Part shown: positions 16,165 to 23,979 of the stretch, one piece after another
Layout of the letters: each line of letters opens with the position of its first letter
How positions within the stretch are numbered: the stretch's first letter is position 1
Assembly (NCBI GenBank): GCA_963772845.1
Contig: CAVYYW010000013.1
Span: 1 to 29,299, forward strand
Length of the DNA stretch: 29,299 bases
Source: CAVYYW01 sp963772845
GTDB lineage: Bacteria > Bacillota > Bacilli > Bacillales > Sporolactobacillaceae
Direction: 5' to 3'
Translations under genes and position numbers: made by a program
Notes under the pieces: generated by a model
Databases searched by the model: none
Told to the model about the DNA's origin: nothing
Seen by the model: only the letters and a program-made list of their open reading frames with translations

Positions 16165-16623
16165 TTAAACCAAATCCGTGTCCGGTGGCGTATAGCCTAA
16201 TTGCCGTGCCATTGAGACAATTTGGCCTTTATGGTGGAATTCATGTGTCATAGTGTGCGTCATCAGCCAAAGCACAGAAAACACATCCTCTTCCACTTCC
16301 CCTTTAATTTTGTGCTCATAATTCCCTTCAAACTCATTTAAAAATTTATAAACAGTCTTGTCCGTTTCTTTAAAAAGCTCCCTCATCTGTCTTACGTCTT
16401 TTACACTGGCAGGATCGACTTTATCCACCGTTTCTTTTAAACCAAACCTTGAAAGCCAGTACGTGTAGCATTGCGAAACATGCACATGCAGATTCCGAAT
16501 CGAGCCCCAGCCAAACCCATCTAACTCTTTGATGAAATCATCAGGCTTTATTGTCTCGCAGAATTGAAATAGTGACTCTCTTGTATTCTTGACCAGATCA
16601 TATTGTTGTTTTAGCACATCCAT
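16165..16623 (-). CDS. DinB-family protein (1)
   Basis: A 152-aa four-helix-bundle protein of the DinB/YfiT-like superfamily, usually metal-binding and linked to thiol-dependent transferase or detoxification roles, but of unknown specific function. The metal triad candidates are His48 (or His46) in HVHVSQ and His127 and His131 in THEFHHKGQ. The tail ARQLGYTPPDTD is typical. AAGGAGAG precedes ATG at 16623. It lies 29 bp behind the methyltransferase gene and is probably co-transcribed. Confidence 0.83.
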   Translation of the reverse strand: MDVLKQQYDLVKNTRESLFQFCETIKPDDFIKELDGFGWGSIRNLHVHVSQCYTYWLSRFGLKETVDKVDPASVKDVRQMRELFKETDKTVYKFLNEFEGNYEHKIKGEVEEDVFSVLWLMTHTMTHEFHHKGQIVSMARQLGYTPPDTDLV

Positions 16624-16652
16624 TTTACTTTCTCTCCTTTATTTATCGAACA

Positions 16653-17498
16653 TTATTCAGCGATCATTGCGTATACGGACAATGGCTGAACAGCATGGCT
16701 TTCTAATGATTCTTCTAATAAATTGACTTCAGATTGAATAAGAGATTTGAATTTTGCAGGCAAACGGTTGATTTTATCCAGTTCGAACTGATATTCAGTT
16801 AACGTGTTCTCTATCTCCCACTTACCATCCTGCATCTCCACCGATACAAATGATTTGTCGCTGATTATGTTCCAACCTGTATTCTCAGCAAGTATCTTAA
16901 TATCATTAGGCGTAAACAATGTGCGGATATTCGATTGGCTGTTTTCTTTAAAACATTCGTACTGGGCTTGCAGCAGGATTGCTAAAAAATGCGGAAGTTG
17001 CTCAATCGTCTTCATTCTTGCATCCCACTCGGCAAAGCATAACCGCTTGCCCCACCTTCTCAGTTTCTTTAATGCTTCAGAGAATTCTTTAAAAGATTTA
17101 AAATACCAGGAGCAATGCGACAGGACAATGACATCAAACGCATTTTCAGGAAAATCAATTTCCGGAGATAATAGATCAACGTCGAAATCTATTTTTATCT
17201 GTTTTCCTAGCTTTGATTTTTTTAAATGCTCAGCTGCATAGGCCAGTGTGATCGGTCTTCCATAATCAGGTGCCGCACGGTCGATCCCATGCACAAAACC
17301 ATTTTCTCCTGTCAGGTACGCCAGGACGGCTGTGGTGTCACCTTGTCCGCAGCCTATCTCCAGGACTCTGCTGCCCTCTTTTATATCCCAGTATTGAGCA
17401 AGCTTAAGACGATGCTCAGTTTGAACTCTTTGTACCGTTGGATCACCATTGCTTATGGCCATGCACTCTACAATATTATCTATAACTCTGTCGCTCAT
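16653..17498 (-). CDS. Class I SAM-dependent methyltransferase
   Basis: A 281-aa protein with a Rossmann-type SAM-binding domain. Motif I is VLEIGCGQG (45-53), the acidic residue binding the ribose is Asp73 in HGIDRA, and the post-motif region FDVIVLSHCSWYF is visible near 120-135. The C-terminal half is not diagnostic, so the substrate (small molecule or other) is unknown. AGGGGTGG precedes ATG at 17498. It sits between two DinB-family genes, as methyltransferases often do in Bacillus accessory regions. Confidence 0.85.
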   Translation of the reverse strand: MSDRVIDNIVECMAISNGDPTVQRVQTEHRLKLAQYWDIKEGSRVLEIGCGQGDTTAVLAYLTGENGFVHGIDRAAPDYGRPITLAYAAEHLKKSKLGKQIKIDFDVDLLSPEIDFPENAFDVIVLSHCSWYFKSFKEFSEALKKLRRWGKRLCFAEWDARMKTIEQLPHFLAILLQAQYECFKENSQSNIRTLFTPNDIKILAENTGWNIISDKSFVSVEMQDGKWEIENTLTEYQFELDKINRLPAKFKSLIQSEVNLLEESLESHAVQPLSVYAMIAE

Positions 17499-17585
17499 AT
17501 TCCACCCCTAATAAACTTTATCCACCAAAGCTATTAACAGATAGGCAGGCCGTTCACTATTTAAGTCCGATTTGCTTCCGTCACA

Positions 17586-18089
17586 TTAATCTTCTAAACT
17601 CGCATACCAGTAGCGTGTAAAGTCGGTTGTAACTGAAGGATGACCCATTTGACGCAGCATGGCGGTAATGTTGCCGCGATGGTAGGTTGCATGCGTGACA
17701 ATATGCAAAACCATCTCTGATAAATTCTTTTCGCATGTACCTTCCCACGGAATATAAAGAACTCGCTGCGTTTCAAAATCTTCTTGCCGGCTTAAAAAAG
17801 CTTTATATTTCTGTGACAACGCTTCAAACAGCCTGGCCATTTCTTCAATACCTTTGCCTTCTCCTGAATCTTTCTCAACATCCAGAGCTTCAGGCATGTC
17901 TTTGCCTGTGATAATTTGGAACCAAAGCTGATCAACAATATACATGTGCGAAACAACCTTTGAGACGGATGGAAAAACACTCTCAATTTCTTTATGGTAA
18001 ACCTCTTCAGGAAGTTCGAGGATCCTGGCGAATAATGTTTGATTTGCCCAAGCGTGGTACTCATACATTTGTACAGCGAGATGTGTCAT
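17586..18089 (-). CDS. DinB-family protein (2)
   Basis: A 167-aa DinB-superfamily four-helix protein, starting MYEYHAWANQTLF as many members do. Metal ligands expected and present are His48 (SHMYIVDQ), His133 and His137 (THATYHRGN), plus the family tail LRQMGHPSVTTDFTRYW. It is similar in type to B. subtilis YuaE, which lies near the yuaFG genes there as well. The ribosome binding site AAAGGAATG sits directly after the terminator hairpin of the preceding gene; see the findings. The specific reaction is unknown. Confidence 0.86.
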   Translation of the reverse strand: MTHLAVQMYEYHAWANQTLFARILELPEEVYHKEIESVFPSVSKVVSHMYIVDQLWFQIITGKDMPEALDVEKDSGEGKGIEEMARLFEALSQKYKAFLSRQEDFETQRVLYIPWEGTCEKNLSEMVLHIVTHATYHRGNITAMLRQMGHPSVTTDFTRYWYASLED

Positions 18090-18110
18090 CTTTTCATTCC
18101 TTTCTATACG

Positions 18111-18141
18111 AAAAACCTGTATTTATCTCAAATACAGGTTT
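18111..18141 (-). terminator. Terminator or attenuator between two DinB-family genes
   Basis: AAACCTGTATTT (18113-18124) pairs perfectly with AAATACAGGTTT (18130-18141), 12 bp, loop ATCTC. The minus-strand T-run follows (plus A-run 18111-18115). It ends only 21 bp before the start codon of the next gene. Confidence 0.8.
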
Positions 18142-18158
18142 CAGTGTTATGACTTATC

Positions 18159-18620
18159 TTAGCGTTCAAAAAATGCTGGCGGCTCAATTCCGAGAGCGCG
18201 CAAATAGACATAGCCTTGACCGCGATGGTGAATCTCATTTTCCAGAGCATACATTAAGCGGCTAAAATGACTCATTTCAGGCCCGAAAAATGGATCTTTT
18301 TCCACAGCAGCAAGTCGCTCTTCTGTGATTTTATCCCAAAGCTCAAGCGTTTCATTTCTTACTTTTTCACAAGCAGCCAGTAGGTCATTCTTTTTTGATA
18401 TATCAAATTCACCTGGCTTCCACTCCCACTCGTTCAGTGCAATACCGCGCACATAGGCTTTTTCAATACCCAAAATTTCAGTCACCATTTTTGAAAAAGG
18501 CCGCATCGGTTCAGCTGCTGTAAAGTTAAAAAGTTTGTCTTCAGGAAATGCTTCGATCGTCCTCACTGTCAGTCTTCTGTTGCCTTCAAAAGCTTCTAAT
18601 AGCTCTTCCTTCGATAACAT
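18159..18620 (-). CDS. DinB-family protein (3)
   Basis: A 153-aa DinB-superfamily protein ending ENEIHHRGQGYVYLRALGIEPPAFFER, a recognisable subgroup tail. The in-frame ATG at 18659 would add 13 residues, but ATG at 18620 has GGGAGTGG at the right distance and was chosen. The usual helix-2 histidine is absent (Glu48 is nearby) and the first His of the HxxxH pair is Asn128, leaving His131/His132, so the metal site must differ from those of the two neighbours. Function unknown. Confidence 0.8.
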   Translation of the reverse strand: MLSKEELLEAFEGNRRLTVRTIEAFPEDKLFNFTAAEPMRPFSKMVTEILGIEKAYVRGIALNEWEWKPGEFDISKKNDLLAACEKVRNETLELWDKITEERLAAVEKDPFFGPEMSHFSRLMYALENEIHHRGQGYVYLRALGIEPPAFFER

Positions 18621-18750
18621 AATCAGACCACTCCCATGATTACACGTTTTTTTGTCCATAGTATGTATTCGGGAAACGTGTCGCTTTTTCCTGCCTTACC
18701 TCCCGTTTTACAACAAGTTTTTGTACGAAGATATTCTTTGCTCCCAAAGT

Positions 18751-18779
18751 AAAAACGCTCACCCTGTGAGGCGAGCGTT
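18751..18779 (-). terminator. Terminator of the yuaF-floT operon
   Basis: An 11-bp stem (AACGCTCGCCT with AGGGTGAGCGTT, two G-T pairs, minus strand) followed by T, directly after the floT stop at 18786. Confidence 0.8.
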
Positions 18780-18785
18780 AAAAGC

Positions 18786-20324
18786 CTAATACGATTCAGA
18801 ACTTGTTACCGGCTCTCTTGATTCGTCCGGTTTTTCAGCTGGCTTGCTAGGATGGGCCTGTTGGGCAGGTGCTGCTTCCATGGCCTTGTTGTTTAGAATC
18901 CGTGAACTGGATCGTTTGGTCAGTCCTTGTAAAATCCCGTTCAGGTCAATCCCTGAGACATCTTTTAGGGTTTCCGGCATCTGGGTCATTAATTTCGTCA
19001 CGTAGTTGCTCATGCGTGTGACGCCATCCCCCTCGCCTGAGCCGTTATCGATCACTGTGACTTTATCAATTGAGCGAATTGGCGACGCCACTTTTTCAGC
19101 AAAGTCCGGCAGCATTTTGGAAAGCATATCGAGAATGGCAGCTTCGCCGTATTTCTCCATGGCTTCTGCGAGCTTTTCTTTTGCTTCTGCTTCAGCAAGA
19201 CCTCTGGCACGAATGATTTCAGCTTCCGCGTTACCTCTGGCACGTTCTGAGGATGCCGCTGCTTCCCCTTCCATACGAACCTTCTCAGCATCAGCCTCAG
19301 CTGCCTTCACCCGTGTTACTTTATCCGCTTCCGCACGCTGCTCCGCTGCATAACGCTCCGCATCGGCTCTCTTTTTCACTTGAGCATCATATTGACGTTC
19401 ACTTCTCAAGATTTCTTTTTCTTCCAATTCGATTGCCTTTTGCTTTTTAACAAGTTCAATTTTCATTTGTTCTTCAGTTACTTCTTGCTCAGAACGCGCT
19501 TTTTGCAAATCGTAGGACATATCTGCTTCTGCTTTCGAACGGTCCTGGTCCCGTTTAAACGAAGCCACCTTCAATTCTTTTTCCTTAATGGCTTCAGCGA
19601 TATTGGTATCCCGCAGCAGCTCGGCTTTTTGTCCGTCTTCATCGGCTTTCGCTTTACGAATCCGCGAATCACGGATCGCATCGGCTTCAGAAATCTCTGC
19701 GTCCCGCTTTACTTCAGCGATACGCGGTTTACCCAACGCATCAAGATAACCGTTCTCATCCTGAACGTCTTTAATAGTAAAGGAGACTATTTGAAGGCCC
19801 ATTTTTTTTAGGTCAACAGAGGCCTGTCCTTGAACCTCTTGGGCAAAGCGGTCCCGGTTTTTATAAATCTCTTCCACCGTCATCGTTCCGAGAATCGCTC
19901 TTAAGTGACCTTCAAGCACTTCCTGCGCTTCAGCCTCAAGTTCAGAGTCTTTTTTTCCAAGGAATTGCTCAGCTGCTGTGGCGATCGCTTCCGTCGTATT
20001 GCCGACTTTAATGATCGCTGTCGCGTTAGCCATAACCGGTACACCATTTTCTGTATACACGTTAGGCGTTGAAACATCCAGCTTGTGCGAGCGCAGGCTG
20101 ATTAGTTCTTTTTGCTGGAAAATCGGCAAAATAAACGAACCGCCGCCGCGAACAATTTTTATTTTCCCTTCAGATTCATCAGAAAAGACATTCTTGGCAC
20201 CCAGAAAACTCCCTGTGACAATCATTGCATCATCGGCACCCACTGTTTTGTAGCGTGTGGCAAATGCAATCGCCAAAATTAAGATAACAGCTACGACAAC
20301 CCCAATTACAATTAAAAAGTCCAT
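18786..20324 (-). CDS. floT: Flotillin-like SPFH protein FloT (YuaG)
   Basis: A 512-aa flotillin that organises functional membrane microdomains. An N-terminal hydrophobic anchor (about 3-22) is followed by the SPFH/band-7 domain (about 30-210, with GGGSFILPIFQ and ANATAIIKVG). A long coiled coil (about 215-400) is rich in EA/KA repeats, including AEADKVTRVKAAEADAEKVR and ARGLAEAEAKEKLAEAM. A Pro/Ser-rich tail ends the protein. Length equals that of Bacillus FloT (about 509). It starts 19 bp after yuaF in the same operon. The acetyltransferase gene yuaI that follows it in B. subtilis is absent; a terminator comes instead. Confidence 0.95.
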   Translation of the reverse strand: MDFLIVIGVVVAVILILAIAFATRYKTVGADDAMIVTGSFLGAKNVFSDESEGKIKIVRGGGSFILPIFQQKELISLRSHKLDVSTPNVYTENGVPVMANATAIIKVGNTTEAIATAAEQFLGKKDSELEAEAQEVLEGHLRAILGTMTVEEIYKNRDRFAQEVQGQASVDLKKMGLQIVSFTIKDVQDENGYLDALGKPRIAEVKRDAEISEADAIRDSRIRKAKADEDGQKAELLRDTNIAEAIKEKELKVASFKRDQDRSKAEADMSYDLQKARSEQEVTEEQMKIELVKKQKAIELEEKEILRSERQYDAQVKKRADAERYAAEQRAEADKVTRVKAAEADAEKVRMEGEAAASSERARGNAEAEIIRARGLAEAEAKEKLAEAMEKYGEAAILDMLSKMLPDFAEKVASPIRSIDKVTVIDNGSGEGDGVTRMSNYVTKLMTQMPETLKDVSGIDLNGILQGLTKRSSSRILNNKAMEAAPAQQAHPSKPAEKPDESREPVTSSESY

Positions 20325-20343
20325 CTCTTTTTCCCCCTAAAAT

Positions 20344-20862
20344 TTATAAAAAGTCGTCCTCCATTGGAGAAACGTGCAGCACACCCTCTTTATCGATCTC
20401 TACTACGACCACTTTCTTTCCTCTTCCAATGTCCAGCCGGTCAAAGCTTTGCGCCGTCTCACTCCGGCTCCCTGCGGCTGAAGAAAGCATGACCTCTCCG
20501 TACCCTGCTGCCGGAATGGACGTGATGACCTCTGCGATCCGTCCGCGATAGTCTTGCATGGAATAAGCATTGCTCGATTCCGCCTGAGAGATCGGAATAA
20601 TAAGAAAATTATAGATAAGAACATACGTGATCACACCGAACGCCGCTCCGATTCCTAATACAATGCCTGCGGATAGGATCGTATACTTTGTTAACAGAAT
20701 TCCCGTGCCTGAGATAACAGCGAGCGATCCAAACAGGAGAACGGGGTGGAAAAAACCGTCAAGCACATTGTGCAGAAGATCACCAATTAATAGAAATAAA
20801 ATGGCAACGACTAGACTGCCAATCAGAACATACCAATAGATTGAAATCAGATCGATCGTCAA
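20344..20862 (-). CDS. yuaF: NfeD-like membrane protein YuaF
   Basis: A 172-aa NfeD-family protein with three hydrophobic helices (about 8-28, 38-60, 62-92) and a C-terminal OB-fold domain (about 102-172; YRGRIAEVITSIPAAGYGEVML and GKKVVVVEIDKEGVLHVSP). NfeD proteins accompany SPFH proteins, and in B. subtilis yuaF precedes floT and affects membrane fluidity and lipid domains. The start is TTG at 20862 behind a GGGGGTGATG ribosome binding site; no in-frame ATG is nearby. It is the first gene after the sigma-W-type promoter. Confidence 0.93.
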   Translation of the reverse strand: MTIDLISIYWYVLIGSLVVAILFLLIGDLLHNVLDGFFHPVLLFGSLAVISGTGILLTKYTILSAGIVLGIGAAFGVITYVLIYNFLIIPISQAESSNAYSMQDYRGRIAEVITSIPAAGYGEVMLSSAAGSRSETAQSFDRLDIGRGKKVVVVEIDKEGVLHVSPMEDDFL

Positions 20863-20923
20863 TCACATCACCCCCTTATGCTTATTCTTATGGGTACGTT
20901 TAAGAACAAATGCTATATTACAA

Positions 20924-20951
20924 ATACGTAAATGCTGGAAAAAAGGTTTCC
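20924..20951 (-). promoter_or_regulatory. ECF sigma-W-type promoter of yuaF-floT
   Basis: On the minus strand GGAAACC (20945-20951) and CGTAT (20924-20928) are separated by 16 bp, matching the sigma-W pattern TGAAACC-N16-CGTA with a single -35 difference. B. subtilis yuaFGI is a known sigma-W operon. Confidence 0.75.
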
Positions 20952-21145
20952 AATTTTAGGAGTATATTTTTTCTGATCGAATGAAAGATGCAGCGAAACC
21001 ATTTAATAGATTTAAGAGACTATTGGTGGATAAATAAAGGAGAACACTCTAAAAAAAGAGAAATTATTATGTACATCGTCCTAAACTGTTACTTATAATT
21101 AGCTCCGATTGGGGTTGTTGGTTTGTTCAGAGAGGTGGCTTTCTA

Positions 21146-21346
21146 ATGCACAAAAAACAATCATCGACACTTGCTCTACTATCGTTTGTTTTTTTTGTTA
21201 TGAGTTTTGTATTCACACTCCACATAGTAATAACCCTATTAATACCACCGTTAAATTATAAAATTTGGGTTGATGCTTTACTTAGTGCCCTGTTTGGTAG
21301 TTTAGGTGCGTATTTAGGAATGAAATTATTTGTGAAAAAGCGCTAA
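21146..21346 (+). CDS. Small membrane protein, 66 aa
   Basis: A hypothetical protein with two hydrophobic helices (about 9-33 and 40-60; the second is Gly/Leu-rich, ALFGSLGAYLGMKLF) and a short basic end VKKR. AGAGGTGG lies at 21131-21138 with good spacing to ATG 21146, which is the main support. No family recognised. A TATAAT is present at 21094-21099 but I find no convincing -35. Confidence 0.65.
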   Translation: MHKKQSSTLALLSFVFFVMSFVFTLHIVITLLIPPLNYKIWVDALLSALFGSLGAYLGMKLFVKKR

Positions 21347-21370
21347 TTTAACTAGTTAAAAAGCTCTTTT
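21335..21370. terminator. Possible bidirectional terminator between two small genes
   Basis: AAAAGCGC and GCTCTTTT arms (one mismatch) enclose an inner palindrome TTAACTAGTTAA (about 21348-21359). T-runs are on both sides. Weak but well placed between convergent ORFs. Confidence 0.45.
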
Positions 21371-21387
21371 CGCAAAGATTCCATTAT

Positions 21388-21594
21388 TTATCCATAATAT
21401 CCTGCCAAATTTAATAGTGTCACTCCGCATATAGTTACTGCGCCCCCTGATACTATAGCTAATGTTGTCGTTCTAAGTTTCTTAGTATCTATCCATACTG
21501 TCATCCCAATAATTAATGTAAATATGAAACCAAAAAACAATGAAGCGAAAGGATTGGTTGGTGTAATCCAATCATACCAACTCAGAAAGTCCAT
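21388..21594 (-). CDS. Small membrane protein, 68 aa
   Basis: A hypothetical protein MDFLSWYDWITPTNPF... with two hydrophobic helices (about 18-37 and 46-65) and a short basic loop TKKLRTT between them. ATG at 21594 was preferred over the upstream ATGs (to 21618) because GGAG lies about 8 bp before it. No family recognised. It converges with the other small membrane protein gene. Confidence 0.6.
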   Translation of the reverse strand: MDFLSWYDWITPTNPFASLFFGFIFTLIIGMTVWIDTKKLRTTTLAIVSGGAVTICGVTLLNLAGYYG

Positions 21595-21733
21595 TATTCT
21601 CATCTCCATTTCCATCATTTTAAAAACCTATAACTGCCCTTATGCAGAATAGCTCACTATATATATAATACCATAAAAAGAAAATTATTCCTTAATGAAA
21701 TATACGAGCAACAACCCTTAGAAAATAGCTAAT

Positions 21734-21761
21734 AAAAAAAGCGCTCACATGTGTGAACGCT
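21734..21761 (-). terminator. Terminator of the sulfur operon
   Basis: AGCGTTCACACATGTGAGCGCT hairpin arms (21741-21761) with one mismatch, followed on the minus strand by seven T. Confidence 0.85.
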
Positions 21762-21777
21762 CTGATCTTTAATGCAT

Positions 21778-22365
21778 TTAGGGAAAGGTTTTTCCCGGAA
21801 CAGCTGGTCCTGTGGTCGCTGCCGCTTCATGATGGATTTGGTTGTGCAGATGCACCACGTCCTCCCCAAGCTTTTCAACCCGTCTAATAATATCTTTATC
21901 TTCAAGTCTTTTATCCTTGGAAAAATGATCATTGTGAGCATAGACAGAGCCCGGTACGATATGAGCTTGAAAATAGCCAAAAAGCGGCTTCAGCTGGTGT
22001 TCAATCGCTAGAAAGTGGTGATAGGTGCCACCTGTTGCGACCAGCCCAATCACCTTTCCTCTTAACGCATCATTTGGGATCAAATCCATGACATTTTTGA
22101 GAGCACCGGTATAAGAGCCTCTATAAATAGGCGTTCCGACAATCAGTGCGTCCGCTTCCCTAATTTTACGGATCAAGTCTCCTGTGTCCCCGCCATACAA
22201 GCTTGGATCCCTGCCATCACAGAATTGCAGTTCAAGATCGCCCAAGGTTATTAATTCGGTTGTCACATTGCTGGCAGCACCTTCTGCAAATTGAAGTGCC
22301 TTTTCTATCGTAATCATTGTCTTTGAATGAGGCGTCATACTTCCTGATAATCCTAAAATTTTCAT
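21778..22365 (-). CDS. NADPH-dependent FMN reductase (SsuE/MsuE type)
   Basis: A 195-aa flavodoxin-fold reductase that supplies reduced FMN to a two-component monooxygenase. FMN phosphate-binding GLSGSMTPHSKT (5-16) and the ADALIVGTPIYRGSYTGALKNVMDL stretch (about 72-96), plus GLVATGGTYHHFLAIEHQLKPLF, are characteristic of the SsuE/MsuE group. Its ATG overlaps the stop of the SfnG-like monooxygenase gene (ATGA), so the two are translationally coupled and presumably work together. Expression should depend on the S-box riboswitch upstream of the operon. Confidence 0.9.
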   Translation of the reverse strand: MKILGLSGSMTPHSKTMITIEKALQFAEGAASNVTTELITLGDLELQFCDGRDPSLYGGDTGDLIRKIREADALIVGTPIYRGSYTGALKNVMDLIPNDALRGKVIGLVATGGTYHHFLAIEHQLKPLFGYFQAHIVPGSVYAHNDHFSKDKRLEDKDIIRRVEKLGEDVVHLHNQIHHEAAATTGPAVPGKTFP

Positions 22366-23444
22366 GTAAACACACCTTTTTCTGTTAATTCTTTTTCCTT
22401 TTTTCTTACAAGGGGAATGACTTTTTCACCAAAAGCCTGCAGATCCTTGTCATAATGAAGAAAACCAACAAGGATAAGTTCTACCCCTCTTTTTTTCAGC
22501 TCAATGATTCGGTTGGCAACGTGTTCAGCCGAGCCAATTAGACCTGTTTTAAATCCATCATTATATTGAACAAGATCTTCTTTGGTGGAATCTGACCACA
22601 TACCGCCCTTTTCAGGAGACGACTGGCCTGCCTCCTTAACTGCTTGGCGAAAGCCTTCCACTGCTTCCTCATCAGCCTGGGATACGATATCATGCAGGAC
22701 TTGATAGGCCGCGTCTTCTGTATCTCTGACAATAGCAAAACCGTTGGCAGCAAATTTCACCGATCGTCCTGCTTTTTCCGCCAGTGACTTTACGTCATCT
22801 ATCTGCGACTGAAAGCCGTCCAGAGTATTCCCATTCATAAAATACCAATCAGAAACCCGTGCAGCCATTTCTCGAGCTGCTCTCGAATTACCCCCTTGAA
22901 AAACTGGAAGAGGCTTGACAGGCTTTGGCTTAGAAGGGACACCATCAAATTTATAAAAGGCTCCATCCAAAGTCGTTTCCTCTTCAGACCACAACGAGCG
23001 TAGAATCTGAATAAATTCTTCTGAACGACGGTATCTCTCATCATGGTCCAGCCAGGGTTCTCCAAACTTTATAAATTCATCCTTCAGCCAGCCGCTCACC
23101 ACATTTACCGCTACACGGCCTCCGCTAATATCACTGATCGTCGCTAATATTTTAGCATATACACCCGGGTGCCAAAGACCAGGATGCACTGCAGAGATTA
23201 AATTTAATTTATTTGTGACGCCTGCTAGTGCTGAAGCAAGCGTAGCGGCCTCCAACTGGTTTTCCGCTCCGTAGCTTGCAATGAAGCGCGTTTGCAGCAG
23301 AGCATATTCAAAACCGGATTCCTCAGCAATTCGTGCGTAACGCTTGTTTGCTTCAAAAGACCAGCCTGTTTTTTGCGGGAACTTCGAAACGACCAGCCCT
23401 CCGCTTACATTCGGTACCCAATAAGCAAATTTAAGATCTGTCAT
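22362..23444 (-). CDS. sfnG: FMNH2-dependent sulfone monooxygenase, SfnG-like
   Basis: A 360-aa LLM-family monooxygenase. FAYWVPNVSGGLVVSKFPQKTGWSF at the N-terminus, TRFIASYG (about 50-57), HPGLWHPGVYAKILATISDISGGRVAVNVVSGW and the FDGVPSKPKPVKPLPVFQGG segment fit dimethylsulfone monooxygenase SfnG and its SsuD relatives, which release sulfur from organosulfur compounds using reduced FMN. ATG at 23444 follows GAGGAGGA. A longer in-frame reading to 23573 was rejected because it has no ribosome binding site of its own and runs back towards the riboswitch terminator. The FMN reductase overlap and the S-box leader support a sulfur-scavenging role; the exact substrate is inferred. Confidence 0.88.
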   Translation of the reverse strand: MTDLKFAYWVPNVSGGLVVSKFPQKTGWSFEANKRYARIAEESGFEYALLQTRFIASYGAENQLEAATLASALAGVTNKLNLISAVHPGLWHPGVYAKILATISDISGGRVAVNVVSGWLKDEFIKFGEPWLDHDERYRRSEEFIQILRSLWSEEETTLDGAFYKFDGVPSKPKPVKPLPVFQGGNSRAAREMAARVSDWYFMNGNTLDGFQSQIDDVKSLAEKAGRSVKFAANGFAIVRDTEDAAYQVLHDIVSQADEEAVEGFRQAVKEAGQSSPEKGGMWSDSTKEDLVQYNDGFKTGLIGSAEHVANRIIELKKRGVELILVGFLHYDKDLQAFGEKVIPLVRKKEKELTEKGVFT

Positions 23445-23596
23445 TATGATCGTCCTCCTCTTTAATAGTGGACGACCGAGCGCTATGGTAAAATTGAGCT
23501 TACAAAAGCCTCGGCCGTTTGAAACTGCGAGTGTTTTTGTGACCGGTGAAGACGTGTTGCAGCACGTTTTCACCTTTTTCCTTTTCTGAGGGCACT

Positions 23597-23628
23597 AAAA
23601 AACCCTTCACTCCGGAGAGAAAAGGGTT
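23597..23628 (-). terminator. Riboswitch terminator (expression platform)
   Basis: AACCCTT with AAGGGTT arms (plus 23622-23628 and 23601-23607) plus an inner CTCCGGAG-type helix, followed by T6 on the minus strand. It lies between the aptamer and the sfnG start. Confidence 0.85.
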
Positions 23629-23654
23629 CTTGAACAGACTGACGTGCATTCATG

Positions 23655-23766
23655 AACTCTCATCTTCGGACGGTTATCAACACCTCCTCTGAATTTGGCA
23701 CCGTGCTTTACCAGCCGGTTGCCGAGGCCTCATAGGGTCAGTCCCTCTGCCTCTCTTGATAAGAAG
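23655..23766 (-). ncRNA. SAM-I (S-box) riboswitch
   Basis: Minus strand: CTTATCAAGAGAGGCAGAGG at the 5' end, then GGACTGACCCTATGAGGCC, CGGCAACCGGC, GGTGCCAAATTC and GATGAGAG, all in S-box order. This is the classical SAM-binding leader of Firmicute sulfur genes: with high SAM the terminator at 23597 forms and the operon is off; when SAM is low transcription continues into sfnG and the FMN reductase. Confidence 0.93.
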
Positions 23767-23773
23767 TTTTTTC

Positions 23774-23801
23774 AGTATATTAAATTATTTTTCTATTCTA
23801 A
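23774..23801 (-). promoter_or_regulatory. Promoter of the S-box operon
   Basis: On the minus strand TTAGAA (23796-23801), 16-bp spacer, TATACT (23774-23779), a few bases before the aptamer. Good -10, weak -35. Confidence 0.55.
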
Positions 23802-23979
23802 CACATTATGAAACGAAGGATACGATTGATTTAACTTTTTTCAGGACACCCCTGCAGCAGATTCCGTTTATTTTTTCTTATAGGATCACAGATAAAGGTT
23901 CACCCCTTTCAAAAAAGGTTTTTCAACTCGCTAGTAAGAATAATAGGTATCATAGAACTTTTGCGGGGAAGTGAACTAA

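Noticed and set aside
23445..23573. N-terminal extension of the SfnG-like protein
   Set aside because: It has no ribosome binding site, is unlike the family and lies in the leader just after the riboswitch terminator; ATG 23444 has GAGGAGGA.
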